A DNA stretch of 64,000 nt, taken from contig JAHYZV010000004.1 in assembly GCA_019424245.1 (NCBI GenBank), positions 85,053-149,052 of the forward strand, in the 5' to 3' direction. The notes under the pieces were generated by a model, which searched no databases, was not told where the DNA came from, and saw nothing but the letters and a program-made list of their open reading frames with translations. Positions 10,201 to 17,641 of this stretch are shown one piece after another (positions within the stretch are counted from its first letter, which is position 1; each line of letters begins with the position of its first letter). Source of the stretch: Clostridiales bacterium. Lineage in GTDB: Bacteria > Bacillota > Clostridia > Lachnospirales > Lachnospiraceae. Made by a program: the position numbers and the translations under genes.

Positions 10201-10473
10201 ATAAACTGCTGCACCATGCTGTCCATCATGCCAATATGCTTTATCAGCTTCTGATATTACCTTAAATACACCATCATCAGATGTATAACCATTAAGCTGT
10301 GTCTTTGTACTATATAATTTTGTAAAATCCAGTACATAACTCTTGCCAGCTTCTGGTGCCCCCGCTGCTTTTGCTATAGTTCTTACACCAGGTGCAAACT
10401 GGAATGTTCCAATCGCTAAAACGAATGTAAGAACAACTGCTAAAAGCTTTTTAGCTTTTCTGCCAATCTTCAT
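7240..10473 (-). CDS. Secreted, wall-anchored pectinesterase
   Basis: A 1,077-residue exported enzyme expected to remove methyl esters from pectin at the cell surface. A signal peptide covers about residues 1-37 (basic 'MKIGRKAKK', hydrophobic core, then a likely AKA-A cleavage site). Two beta-rich carbohydrate-binding-like regions follow (about 43-180 and 180-340), then a linker, then a parallel beta-helix pectinesterase domain (about 515-880) from 'GDYATLNEA'. Family motifs are present: 'QDTLG' (about 688, catalytic Asp), 'VDYICGE' (about 716, replacing DFIFG but keeping Asp) and 'GRTWG' (about 785, Arg). The C-terminus reads 'APTTGD', a hydrophobic helix, then 'KKRIR', a non-canonical LPxTG-type sorting signal. 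The ribosome site AGGAGG precedes the start. The divergent AraC gene next door is its likely regulator. Confidence 0.88.
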   Translation of the reverse strand: MKIGRKAKKLLAVVLTFVLAIGTFQFAPGVRTIAKAAGAPEAGKSYVLDFTKLYSTKTQLNGYTSDDGVFKVISEADKAYWHDGQHGAAVYNGDKIEVKVAGSAEIALTLCKYGSGTAFKVTDASGKEVGSTSGKSDADAGSQSISYNGDATTLTITCEASGEAYLHSVMVNNFAKSDKVESFTLMLDDIAKEDVVATGDYKYGDSTLTLVGQGETQYTVKPGKTVTVDGKEYNSYTAGKRHADSNNIPTIPGQGDGTLTIFTPAAKGTMTVYFSSTSFLRIHDYNTADGSKNGYTDTETSINSYTFAVIPGHTYVMSTTGKTNNMFYAGYKYIVDKEVSVPVKFENVDAKLTDSLEISVVDANLGGNAIKLKDGANADLLEGHEYKLSTNDGGVRAAVGDSDTFTATGEAIVVSLYDVPDVTVEGKITGTPEGTVTELSLTNMVNGRSYKATVSGDSYTCTLKPGEYNTSVVTTNGGVTHDRVSVKTEGTTVNEVYVELPAKEAEPVAFKSELNVPGDYATLNEASDAILRMQDRPEGEAGRVTINLKADIFEQTVMAAPYVTLKGNNHTISWYYGVGTYYYSVDPVTGLYNEVLARDKYSYVEGNGSLWGGVFIVRGDNFIAEDTTFKNTYNYELTEAEKTDIAGTTLSVDRLAKGADVTAYVYKERSNAFYIEADNIECYNCKILSSQDTLGRNGSKNNNYHTYFNNCVIGGNVDYICGEFSAVFDNCELQWKTYKDDEKDAAKNNAKLGYITAAKTSPYVFRNCKVTTDGVSTGTVSGYYGRTWGAGSNATFIGTQTNGYVLEDGWGEMSTGDGTSAIFKEYNNVSGENAFVTKGQFSKAENQSAEAVADYMESANVSAVNTVLGWIPAHYAYDVKPVEIVTPTESGIAAVEVSKEAKFVDESGKGVATGSVTAIEKAASEEQVAAVKEAVANAEDIKLTDKAQIIDISLSNKDGSVVKLSNGTLKISLKKNADIDYTKYAVVVYHLKDDNTLEKLDVTVSDDAISFVTGGLSPFVIDYVEVESASGADTTITEDTTVTAPTTGDAAPVAIYLLLAVMAIMMACTVAGKKRIR

Positions 10474-10803
10474 AAAATACCTCCTGAAATATTACGGATC
10501 ATTCCGCTAGATTGACTACTACTATATCCCATTATCGAATTAGTAACAACTTATATTTTTATATTTCCCTTATTGATTACATGTATTTTTAGTGTTAAAA
10601 TACATATTGTTACAATATTAATAAATATTTATTTATTTTTTGGTTATTTTGCACATATTTTATATGTGTATTAATTATATATTAAACATACTATTCAACT
10701 CAAAATATTATCTTATATACAGAACGCTCCATTTCTTTACATTTTACAATTCACGCAGTTCTTATACAGCATCATATTCATTAGAAAGAAGGATTATAAA
10801 CAT
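10474..10803. promoter_or_regulatory. Divergent promoter region, pectinesterase / AraC
   Basis: 330 AT-rich bases between two diverging genes, so both promoters must lie here. AraC-type operators are usually direct repeats, and I could not pick out a convincing pair. No small gene is visible. Confidence 0.5.
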
Positions 10804-11658
10804 ATGAAACAGACGATACACAATATTTCAAGGTTCCGTATTGAACGTGGCATGCATGAACCACATTATTCCATGCACTCTGCACACAGTCATACATATT
10901 ATGAACTTTTTTATCTCGTTAATGGTAATTGTACAATTTCCCTGGACAACAAGCTTTATACGCTTTCCGCTGGAAATATTATATTTATCCCTGCTAATGC
11001 AATCCACAGAACAAGCTATATAGGTGATAATTCATCCGAACGCATATACATAGAATTTTCTTCTGATTATATATCTACTATTGAAGATATCCTTGGAAAA
11101 AACTGGACATACAAAAATCTGTGGGGACATATACTATATATAGAACCAACACATAGATCTTATATCAACTCTTTATTTGACAAGATTATCTCTGAATATA
11201 ACATTATTGACCACTATTCAGACTGCTGTATCCGTCAGCTTTTTCAATATCTGATTATAATGCTCATAAGAGTTGACAGAACTAACATAGATGAAAAAAA
11301 TTATATAACACATTCACATAAAAAAATAGATGCTGATATGATAAGTGCCTCAAGATATATTGCTGAGAATTTCAAAAACAACATATCACTAAATGATGTT
11401 GCCGAATTTCTTAATCTTAACCCTGCATATTTTTCAAGCAAATTCAAAGCATTCCACGGTATAGGTTTCTCTGAATATTTAAGAAATACCCGCATTAATC
11501 ATGCTGAATGGTATCTGATTGAGACTGACTTAAGCATGTCAGATGTTGCCGATGAATGCGGTTTCTGTAGTTCTAACTACTTTGGTGATACATTTAAGAT
11601 TGTAAATGGCATCTCTCCTTCTGAATTCAGGAGAAAATATAAACCAAATAAAGCATAG
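10804..11658 (+). CDS. AraC-family transcriptional regulator
   Basis: A 284-residue DNA-binding activator. The N-terminal half is a cupin sensor ('HSHTYYELFYLVNGNC', then 'LSAGNIIFIPANAIHRT', about residues 26-75), the usual sugar-sensing domain. The C-terminal 100 residues hold two helix-turn-helix motifs: 'SLNDVAEFLNLNPAYFSSKFK' with 'GIGFSEYLR', then 'MSDVADECGFCSSNYFGDTFK' with 'GISPSEFRR'. It is transcribed away from the pectinesterase gene, and a common intergenic region suggests it activates that gene in response to a pectin breakdown product; this is inferred from position only. AAGGA lies about 11 bases before the ATG. It ends in a shared bidirectional terminator. Confidence 0.92.
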   Translation: MKQTIHNISRFRIERGMHEPHYSMHSAHSHTYYELFYLVNGNCTISLDNKLYTLSAGNIIFIPANAIHRTSYIGDNSSERIYIEFSSDYISTIEDILGKNWTYKNLWGHILYIEPTHRSYINSLFDKIISEYNIIDHYSDCCIRQLFQYLIIMLIRVDRTNIDEKNYITHSHKKIDADMISASRYIAENFKNNISLNDVAEFLNLNPAYFSSKFKAFHGIGFSEYLRNTRINHAEWYLIETDLSMSDVADECGFCSSNYFGDTFKIVNGISPSEFRRKYKPNKA

Positions 11659-11669
11659 TGTGCAAAAAA

Positions 11670-11717
11670 CTCTCTGCCATCCTACAATAATCTTGTTGGA
11701 TGACAGAGAGGTATTTT
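11670..11717. terminator. Bidirectional terminator between convergent genes
   Basis: CTCTCTGCCATCC (11670-11682) pairs with GGATGACAGAGAG (11698-11710), one mismatch, followed by GTATTTTTC. A run of six A's precedes the left arm. It serves araC on the plus strand and the ABC ATPase on the minus strand. Confidence 0.88.
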
Positions 11718-11724
11718 TCAATCC

Positions 11725-12390
11725 TTACACTGCTTCTTCTATCTTTTCCCCATTCTTGCTTACAATCTGTCCTTCATAAATCTCATATATCTCATCTGAC
11801 AGATAATTAAGTTCCTCTGTATCATGGCATGCTATAATTATAAGCGAGCCATTTGCCTTAAGTTCATCAAGTATGCCCTTTATAAGACCTGCACCTGCTT
11901 CATCAAGAGCATTGATAGGCTCATCAAGTATAACTATATCTGGTTTTTCCATAATAGCTGCTGCTATACCTAATCTCTGTTTCATACCTAAAGAATACTT
12001 CTTGAATGTTCTTGTATCATCAGGATCAAGTCCAACTTTTCTTATAGCTTCCTTTATCTCCTCATCATTAATCCTGTTCTGGATAGAAGCAAGAATCTTA
12101 AGATTCTTAAAACCTGTATAATTAGATATAAATGATGGATTCTCTATAAGAAGTCCGATACTTGGTGGAAATGATATCTGCTTACCAAGCTCCCTGTCAT
12201 TGATAAATACCTTTCCTGATGTTGGAAGTATAAGACCGCTTATCGCTCTCATAAGCATTGTCTTACCTGAACCATTCTTTCCCTTAAGACCTATAACCTT
12301 GCCACTTTCAAGTGTAAGATTTATATCCTCAAGTACTGTTACTTTCTTGAATGACTTTGTGTAGTGTTCTAATCTTACTACTGTCCCCAT
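11725..12390 (-). CDS. ABC transporter ATP-binding protein
   Basis: A 221-residue ABC ATPase. Walker A is 'GKNGSGKT', the signature is 'YSLGMKQRLGIA', Walker B is 'IVILDEP', and the switch histidine is in 'IIIACHD', so the site is complete. The short length and 'GLLIENPSF' Q-loop region resemble the exporter class that works with ABC-2-type permeases (lantibiotic or bacitracin immunity-like). No permease gene is adjacent: upstream on this strand is spoVG and downstream is the araC terminator, so its partner must be encoded elsewhere or be lost. AGGAGG lies 7 bases before the ATG. The substrate is unknown. Confidence 0.85.
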   Translation of the reverse strand: MGTVVRLEHYTKSFKKVTVLEDINLTLESGKVIGLKGKNGSGKTMLMRAISGLILPTSGKVFINDRELGKQISFPPSIGLLIENPSFISNYTGFKNLKILASIQNRINDEEIKEAIRKVGLDPDDTRTFKKYSLGMKQRLGIAAAIMEKPDIVILDEPINALDEAGAGLIKGILDELKANGSLIIIACHDTEELNYLSDEIYEIYEGQIVSKNGEKIEEAV

Positions 12391-12540
12391 ATTAATACCT
12401 CCTCTTAATTAAACAATCATCCCAATCCGTATATTAGTTTTATGCCGGATAACACAGGATAAATGATTTATATACATGTATAATAGCACTTTTACTAGAT
12501 AATGTATACTAAAATTTTAAAAATATCATATTATATAAAA

Positions 12541-12590
12541 AAGATGCCGTATTAATAAAGCAATATTAATATGACATCTTTTTTATTTAA
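12541..12590. terminator. Terminator downstream of spoVG
   Basis: A stem with arms GATGCCGTATTAATA and TATTAATATGACATC (one mismatch) is flanked by A6 on the left and T6 on the right, so it can work in both directions. On the minus strand it lies just past the spoVG stop codon and separates spoVG from the ABC ATPase gene. Confidence 0.85.
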
Positions 12591-12601
12591 TCATATGCGT
12601 G

Positions 12602-12892
12602 TCAAAAGCGAATTACGTTCTCTGATAATTCCTCTACTTCATCAGCATCATAATATGCTTTCAAAACTGCACTTTGAAGATTTTCTCTGGCATGCTTATT
12701 GATAGGATGAGCTATATCCTTAAATCCTCCCTCAATAAGATGCTTACTAGGCATAGCTACAAACAAGCCTTTTTCTCCCTCGACCACTCTTATGTCATGT
12801 ATAACAAACTCGTCATCAAAAGTAATTGATACATAAGCCCGCAGTTTACCACTGCCTGCAATCTTCTTGACTCTAACATCTGTAATATTCAT
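12602..12892 (-). CDS. spoVG: Regulatory protein SpoVG
   Basis: A 96-residue nucleic-acid-binding regulator, linked to septation and sporulation in Bacillus and a broader DNA/RNA-binding regulator in other Firmicutes. The family pattern is complete: 'MNITDVRVKKI' at the start, 'AYVSITFDDEFVIHDIRVVEG' and 'FVAMPSKHL' in the middle, 'FKDIAHPIN' and a helical tail. AGGGG precedes the ATG. It sits downstream of glgD on the same strand after a gap of about 75 bases. The gene occurs in both spore-forming and non-sporulating Firmicutes, so it does not prove sporulation. Confidence 0.95.
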   Translation of the reverse strand: MNITDVRVKKIAGSGKLRAYVSITFDDEFVIHDIRVVEGEKGLFVAMPSKHLIEGGFKDIAHPINKHARENLQSAVLKAYYDADEVEELSENVIRF

Positions 12893-12965
12893 TTGTTACC
12901 CCTATCTGTCTTCTATACAACCTTTTTCTACTCTGGTTAAGACCTTAAATATATATTTATAATCT

Positions 12966-14081
12966 TTAATAATATGATGGACTGTCTTCTATGACAATCT
13001 TTATACCATTCTCACCGACATATCGTGAATTAGCTTTAATAGTGCTGTTACTCTCAACTATACAGTTCTCAATATATGCATTATCTCCTATATATGCATT
13101 ATTCATGATAATTGAGTTTTTAACAACAGCATTATTGCCTATGTATATTTTCTTAAACAGAACTGAATTATCAACTGCTCCATTAACTATACATCCACAC
13201 GATATAAGACTGTTTGATACATTGGCACCATAATTATATTTAGCTGGTGGAAGATCATCCACCTTAGAATATATATCTGGATACTGCTTAAAGAAATAAT
13301 CTCTTACATCTCTCTTTAAGAAATCCATATTAGTCTTATAATATGAATCCACAGATGATATGTTGTTCCAGTATGTATCAAGCTTGTAACCATATATCTT
13401 CTTAATGTTTCTATATCTTACAAGTATATCCCTGACAAAATCATACCTGTCTTCTTCTGCTGCCTTTTCAAGTAATTCAATAAGAAGACGTCTTCTTACT
13501 ACATATATACCTGTTGATACAGTTGACAGATTCGTTTCTAAAGGCTTCTCATCAATATCTGTAATACGTCCATCCTCTGCAAGTGCAACAACACCATATC
13601 TTCCTATGTCTGCTCTGTTATCAAGCTTCTTTACAACCATGGTAACATCAGCCTTTTTCTCTATATGATACTGAAGCACCCTGTTATAATCAAGCTTGTA
13701 GACACCATCACCAGAAGCAATAACTACATATGGCTCATGGCTTGACTTAAGGAAATCTATATTCTGATAAAGTGAATCTGCTGTTCCTCTGTACCAACTG
13801 CTGCTCTCTGCTGTTATAGTAGGTGTAAATACATATAATCCACCCTGCTTTCTACCAAAATCCCACCACTTAGATGAACTTAAGTGTTCGTTAAGTGATC
13901 TTGCATTATACTGTGTTATAACTGCAACCTTCTGGATATGTGAGTTAGACATGTTGCTAAGTGCGAAATCTATCGCCCTGTAGCTTCCTGCAACAGGCAT
14001 GGAAGCAATAGCCCGCTTGTTTGTCAGTTCACGCATCATCCTGTTGTTACCGCCTGCTAATACTATACCTATTGCTTTCAT
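12966..14081 (-). CDS. glgD: Glucose-1-phosphate adenylyltransferase subunit GlgD
   Basis: The non-catalytic or regulatory partner of GlgC in the Firmicutes ADP-glucose pyrophosphorylase, which makes the glucosyl donor for glycogen. The 371 residues have an N-terminal nucleotidyltransferase fold beginning 'AIGIVLAGGNNRMMRELTNKRA', where the substrate loop departs from the GG-x-GxRL-x-LT form of true GlgC. The C-terminus is a left-handed beta-helix with hexapeptide repeats ('NAVVKNSIIMNNAYIGDNAYI'). The start overlaps the glgC stop codon as ATGA, with AGGTGA upstream, so the two are translationally coupled. Confidence 0.93.
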   Translation of the reverse strand: MKAIGIVLAGGNNRMMRELTNKRAIASMPVAGSYRAIDFALSNMSNSHIQKVAVITQYNARSLNEHLSSSKWWDFGRKQGGLYVFTPTITAESSSWYRGTADSLYQNIDFLKSSHEPYVVIASGDGVYKLDYNRVLQYHIEKKADVTMVVKKLDNRADIGRYGVVALAEDGRITDIDEKPLETNLSTVSTGIYVVRRRLLIELLEKAAEEDRYDFVRDILVRYRNIKKIYGYKLDTYWNNISSVDSYYKTNMDFLKRDVRDYFFKQYPDIYSKVDDLPPAKYNYGANVSNSLISCGCIVNGAVDNSVLFKKIYIGNNAVVKNSIIMNNAYIGDNAYIENCIVESNSTIKANSRYVGENGIKIVIEDSPSYY

Positions 14082-15352
14082 TCTACTTCACCTGCCTTAA
14101 TTATGATTCCACCGCTTGGTAATAAGCCATCCGGATAATCCTCTGCTGATGTAACTCCAGATATCGCCGTATTCTTTCCAATCTTAACTCCATCAGGAAT
14201 AACCGAACATTCCCCAATAGTGACAAGACCAGAATTATATATCTTAGGGAACTTGACATTCGGTGCTTCTTCGCCTACACCAAGTTCTACATTATCACCT
14301 ATAACTACTTCTTCTGCTATTATTGACTTGTTAACTATTGTATTCTTTCCAATAACGGAATTATTCATAATGATGGAATCTCTTACTACGGCACCTTCTT
14401 CTATGGTTACACCTGAACCTATAACAGAATTATAGATTCTGCCATATACTTCTGTTCCATCGCCTACTATACTCTTTTCAATAAATGTATTATCTGCAAC
14501 ATACTGAGGTGGAATAGTATCTGTTCTTGTATATATCTTCCAGAATTCTTCATAAAGATTAAATACAGGAATTATATCTATAAGCTCCATATTAGCTTCC
14601 CAATATGAACTTAATGTTCCAACATCTTTCCAGTAACTGTTATATTCATATGCAAATATTCTCTTGTTGTTATTAAAGCAGTATGGAATTACATGCTTGC
14701 CAAAATCACATTCATTCTGGTCTTTAAGCTTTATAAGTGCTTCCTTTAGCACGCTCCACTTAAATATGTATATACCCATAGATGCAAGATTACTCTTAGG
14801 CTCTGCTGGCTTTTCTTCAAATTCAGTTATTCTGTTATCCTCATCCGTAACAACGATTCCGAATCTGCTGGCTTCCTCAATAGGTACCGGCATAGCTGCT
14901 ATTGTAATATCAGCATTGTTAGCCTTATGATAATCAAGCATTATCTTATAATCCATCTTATATATATGATCACCTGAAAGAATAAGCACATATTCTGGAT
15001 GATACTGTTCCATATATTCAAGATTCTGATAAATGGCATTGGCAGTTCCAGTATACCATTCACTGCTTGTACTCTTCTCGTAAGGAGGAAGAACTGTTAC
15101 ACCTCCCACATTACGATCAAGATCCCATGGAATACCAATTCCTATGTGGGAATTAAGTCTTAATGGCTGATACTGTGTCAGTACACCAACAGTATCAATA
15201 CCTGAGTTAATACAATTGCTGAGTGGAAAATCGATTATTCTGTATTTTCCTCCAAACGCAACTGCAGGCTTTGCTACTTTTGCTGTTAAAACTCCAAGTC
15301 TACTGCCCTGACCACCGGCTAACAGCATAGCTATCATTTCTTTTTTAATCAT
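14078..15352 (-). CDS. glgC: Glucose-1-phosphate adenylyltransferase
   Basis: Catalytic subunit of ADP-glucose pyrophosphorylase, the committed step of glycogen synthesis. The 424 residues show the intact N-terminal loop 'LLAGGQGSRLGVLTAKVAKPAV', 'GTANAIYQNL', the active-site 'LSGDHIYKMDY', the glucose-1-phosphate region 'EFEEKP' and a C-terminal beta-helix of hexapeptide repeats. GAGGTGG precedes the ATG. It is the first gene of a glgC-glgD unit. The other glycogen genes are not in the window. Confidence 0.96.
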   Translation of the reverse strand: MIKKEMIAMLLAGGQGSRLGVLTAKVAKPAVAFGGKYRIIDFPLSNCINSGIDTVGVLTQYQPLRLNSHIGIGIPWDLDRNVGGVTVLPPYEKSTSSEWYTGTANAIYQNLEYMEQYHPEYVLILSGDHIYKMDYKIMLDYHKANNADITIAAMPVPIEEASRFGIVVTDEDNRITEFEEKPAEPKSNLASMGIYIFKWSVLKEALIKLKDQNECDFGKHVIPYCFNNNKRIFAYEYNSYWKDVGTLSSYWEANMELIDIIPVFNLYEEFWKIYTRTDTIPPQYVADNTFIEKSIVGDGTEVYGRIYNSVIGSGVTIEEGAVVRDSIIMNNSVIGKNTIVNKSIIAEEVVIGDNVELGVGEEAPNVKFPKIYNSGLVTIGECSVIPDGVKIGKNTAISGVTSAEDYPDGLLPSGGIIIKAGEVE

Positions 15353-15921
15353 GCTACCACCTCTGATGTTTAATTTACTATCTTAAGTTGTATAAATTAT
15401 ATCATATAATTCCGATTAAGTAAAAATAATTTTGTCTTTTTTTGGTGATTTTTCATACAATTTATTCACCTTTTTATTGTTACATTTTAACATATGTATT
15501 TTCAGTTAATTTTACGCTTTATTTTACACAGCACTTATATGCAGTATACATTTTATGCGTTCCACATCATTATTATTACAATTATATGATGTCGGGCTCA
15601 AAAGCCACCAACCTTGATACCTACGGATTGTTCTGTGCTACGCACTCCCACGTCTACGCTACGCTTCGGTCCATGCTAAACATCTGCCACTTATTTCTCA
15701 TAACCATAGTACCCCCTGCATATATAACTTTATGCGTTTTATGTTTGAAAAATATATGCTTTAGGCATATAATCTCTATGATGACTTTTAAATATCTTAC
15801 TAAATATTAATATAAGGTAATATGATTCTGGAACATGTATACAAGCCTGCATAAGCTTTATGTTCTGACATCATGTCATCATCAGTTTATTAACAATAAT
15901 TTATAGAAAGAGGAATATCAT
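15353..15921. other. Divergent intergenic region, glgC / murC
   Basis: 569 bases between diverging genes. It contains the second copy of the 64-bp dispersed repeat (15588-15651) and AT-rich flanks that must hold the glgC and murC promoters. A plus-strand open frame of 122 codons (from 15442) runs across the repeat but has no ribosome site and no recognisable product, so I do not call it a gene. Confidence 0.5.
15588..15651. repeat. Dispersed 64-bp intergenic repeat, copy 2
   Basis: Same orientation and length as the copy at 6317-6380, starting GATGTCGGG and ending ACTCCCAC. The internal hairpin is kept by different bases (GGCT-CAAA-AGCC here), which suggests structure is conserved. It is followed by CTACGCTACGCTTCGG, which copy 1 lacks. 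Confidence 0.7.
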
Positions 15922-17301
15922 ATGTTTAATATTGATTTTAATCATCCGATACATGTACATTTCATAGGCATAGGAGGCATAAGCATGAGTGGACTTGCCA
16001 GGATTCTTCTTGACAGGCACTTCACTGTCTCAGGTTCTGATGCACACGAATCAGAGCTTACAGATGAACTTGCAAAGGATGGATGTCTTATATCTTATCC
16101 ACAGTCAGCAGACAATATCACTGGTGATATTGACCTTGTCGTATACACTGCTGCTATCCACCCTGACAACAAAGAACTTAAAGCCGCTATTGCTGCTGGT
16201 ATTCCTACTATGACAAGAGCAGAACTGCTTGGTCAGATTATGAAGAACTATCACACAGCTGTCAATGTAGCTGGTACACATGGAAAAACAACAACGACTT
16301 CCATGATTACTGAAATTCTTCTTGCCGCCAACGCTGACCCAACTATATCTGTTGGTGGTATATTACACAGTATAGGCGGCAACATAAGAGTTGGAAGTTC
16401 AGACATTTTTGTTACAGAAGCATGTGAATACACAAACAGCTTCCTTTCTTTTAATCCTACGTTAAACATTATACTTAACGTTAAAGCTGACCACCTTGAT
16501 TTCTTTAAAGACCTTGATGATATACGTCATTCATTTAAGCTCTTTACAGAAAAGCTTTCATCTGATGGAACCTTAGTTATCAACACAGATATTGATAATT
16601 ACGAATACTTCTACCAGGATACAGACTGTGAGGTTATCACCTTCGGTTCTGATCCAGCCAGGTCAATGTACAGTGCTGCCGATATAAATCATGATGAATA
16701 TGGACGCTGTTCTTACACTCTTCTTATTAATAATAAACCATCAGGAACTATAAAGCTTTCTGTTCCTGGCGTACACAATGTATACAATTCGCTTTCTGCA
16801 ATCGCTGCATGTATTAAGCTTGGTATATCCATGGAAGCTATTCTAAAAGGTCTTGTGAATTTCACAGGTACTGACAGACGTTTCCAGAAAAAGGGAGTAT
16901 TTAACGGAATAACAGTTGTAGATGACTATGCACATCATCCAGATGAGATAACTGCAACTCTTAATTCTGCAAAAATGTATCCACACAACAGAATATGGTG
17001 TGTATTCCAGCCACACACATATTCAAGAACTAAAGCACTTATGCCGGATTTTGCCAAAGCGCTTGCTCTTGCAGATAATGTTGTACTTGCCAAAATATAT
17101 CCTGCTCGCGAAACAGATAATCTGGGAATAAGTTCTGCTAATCTTTGCAGTCTGATTAAAGCTGAAGGAAAAGAATGTTACTATTACGAATCATTTGAAG
17201 AAATTGAAGACTTTTTGAAAAAAAATTGTATCAACGGTGACCTGTTGATAACTATGGGGGCTGGTGATGTTTATAAAATCGGGGAAGACCTGTTAAAATA
17301 G
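15922..17301 (+). CDS. murC: UDP-N-acetylmuramate--L-alanine ligase
   Basis: Cytosolic ATP-dependent ligase that adds L-alanine to UDP-MurNAc, the first peptide step of peptidoglycan precursor synthesis. The 459 residues hold the N-terminal UDP-binding 'FIGIGGISMSGLA', the ATP loop 'VAGTHGKTTTTSMI' (about residue 115), a Mur central domain ('VTEACEYTNSFL', 'LNVKADHLDFF') and the C-terminal domain with 'GTDRRFQKKG' and 'DDYAHHPDEI'. AGAGGA lies about 8 bases before the ATG. It is the first plus-strand gene after a long minus-strand block and is followed by the DnaA-box region and dnaD. Confidence 0.97.
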   Translation: MFNIDFNHPIHVHFIGIGGISMSGLARILLDRHFTVSGSDAHESELTDELAKDGCLISYPQSADNITGDIDLVVYTAAIHPDNKELKAAIAAGIPTMTRAELLGQIMKNYHTAVNVAGTHGKTTTTSMITEILLAANADPTISVGGILHSIGGNIRVGSSDIFVTEACEYTNSFLSFNPTLNIILNVKADHLDFFKDLDDIRHSFKLFTEKLSSDGTLVINTDIDNYEYFYQDTDCEVITFGSDPARSMYSAADINHDEYGRCSYTLLINNKPSGTIKLSVPGVHNVYNSLSAIAACIKLGISMEAILKGLVNFTGTDRRFQKKGVFNGITVVDDYAHHPDEITATLNSAKMYPHNRIWCVFQPHTYSRTKALMPDFAKALALADNVVLAKIYPARETDNLGISSANLCSLIKAEGKECYYYESFEEIEDFLKKNCINGDLLITMGAGDVYKIGEDLLK

Positions 17302-17336
17302 GCATTTCTCCACTGTATAATATTTTTTCAACAAAG

Positions 17337-17497
17337 TTATCCACATTATCCACATTTTTATGTTGTTATACACAATATAAAAGTGTGGATTTTTTTGTTA
17401 ACAACCTTTAAGTCAAAAATACAGCAAAATACATTATTTATACCACTTTGTCCACGAGTTATCCACATTATCCACAATATCCACAACAATATCCACC
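17337..17497 (+). promoter_or_regulatory. DnaA-box cluster upstream of dnaD-dnaC
   Basis: Perfect DnaA boxes TTATCCACA occur at 17337-17345, 17346-17354, 17459-17467 and 17468-17476, and TTATACACA at 17366-17374. Near matches are at 17477-17485 (ATATCCACA, 8 of 9), 17489-17497 (7 of 9) and, inverted, 17384-17392 (7 of 9). The perfect boxes are head to tail with no gap inside two blocks. All lie between murC and dnaD in AT-rich DNA. DnaA probably binds here to control the replication-initiation operon downstream or to be titrated. Confidence 0.8.
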
Positions 17498-17601
17498 TGC
17501 TTTTAACACACTTTTCATTTAATTTTCACTATGATATAATCTGCACTGGCAGAATATCTGCCGCTTAATATTATGTTACATCATAGCAATCATTAATCAT
17601 C

Positions 17602-17641
17602 AGGAGGATAGACAAGCTATATTTATAGCTTTTAATATCAT
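17602..17641 (+). promoter_or_regulatory. Remote ribosome site with bridging hairpin, dnaD
   Basis: AGGAGG at 17602-17607 lies 34 bases before the dnaD ATG, too far to act directly. Between them AAGCTAT (17614-17620) and ATAGCTT (17625-17631) form a perfect 7-bp hairpin that would shorten the gap to about 16 bases. An in-frame stop at 17633 excludes an earlier start. This is a candidate folded or regulated initiation region. Confidence 0.5.

Noticed and set aside
15442..15810. A 122-codon plus-strand gene in the glgC-murC spacer
   Set aside because: It has no ribosome site and its only similar stretch is the translated dispersed repeat at 6317-6380.
17337..17497. Chromosomal origin of replication
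   Set aside because: The DnaA boxes fit, but there is no dnaA, dnaN or rpmH nearby and gene direction returns to the minus strand after 21.9 kb, which an origin would not predict. A regulatory cluster is simpler.
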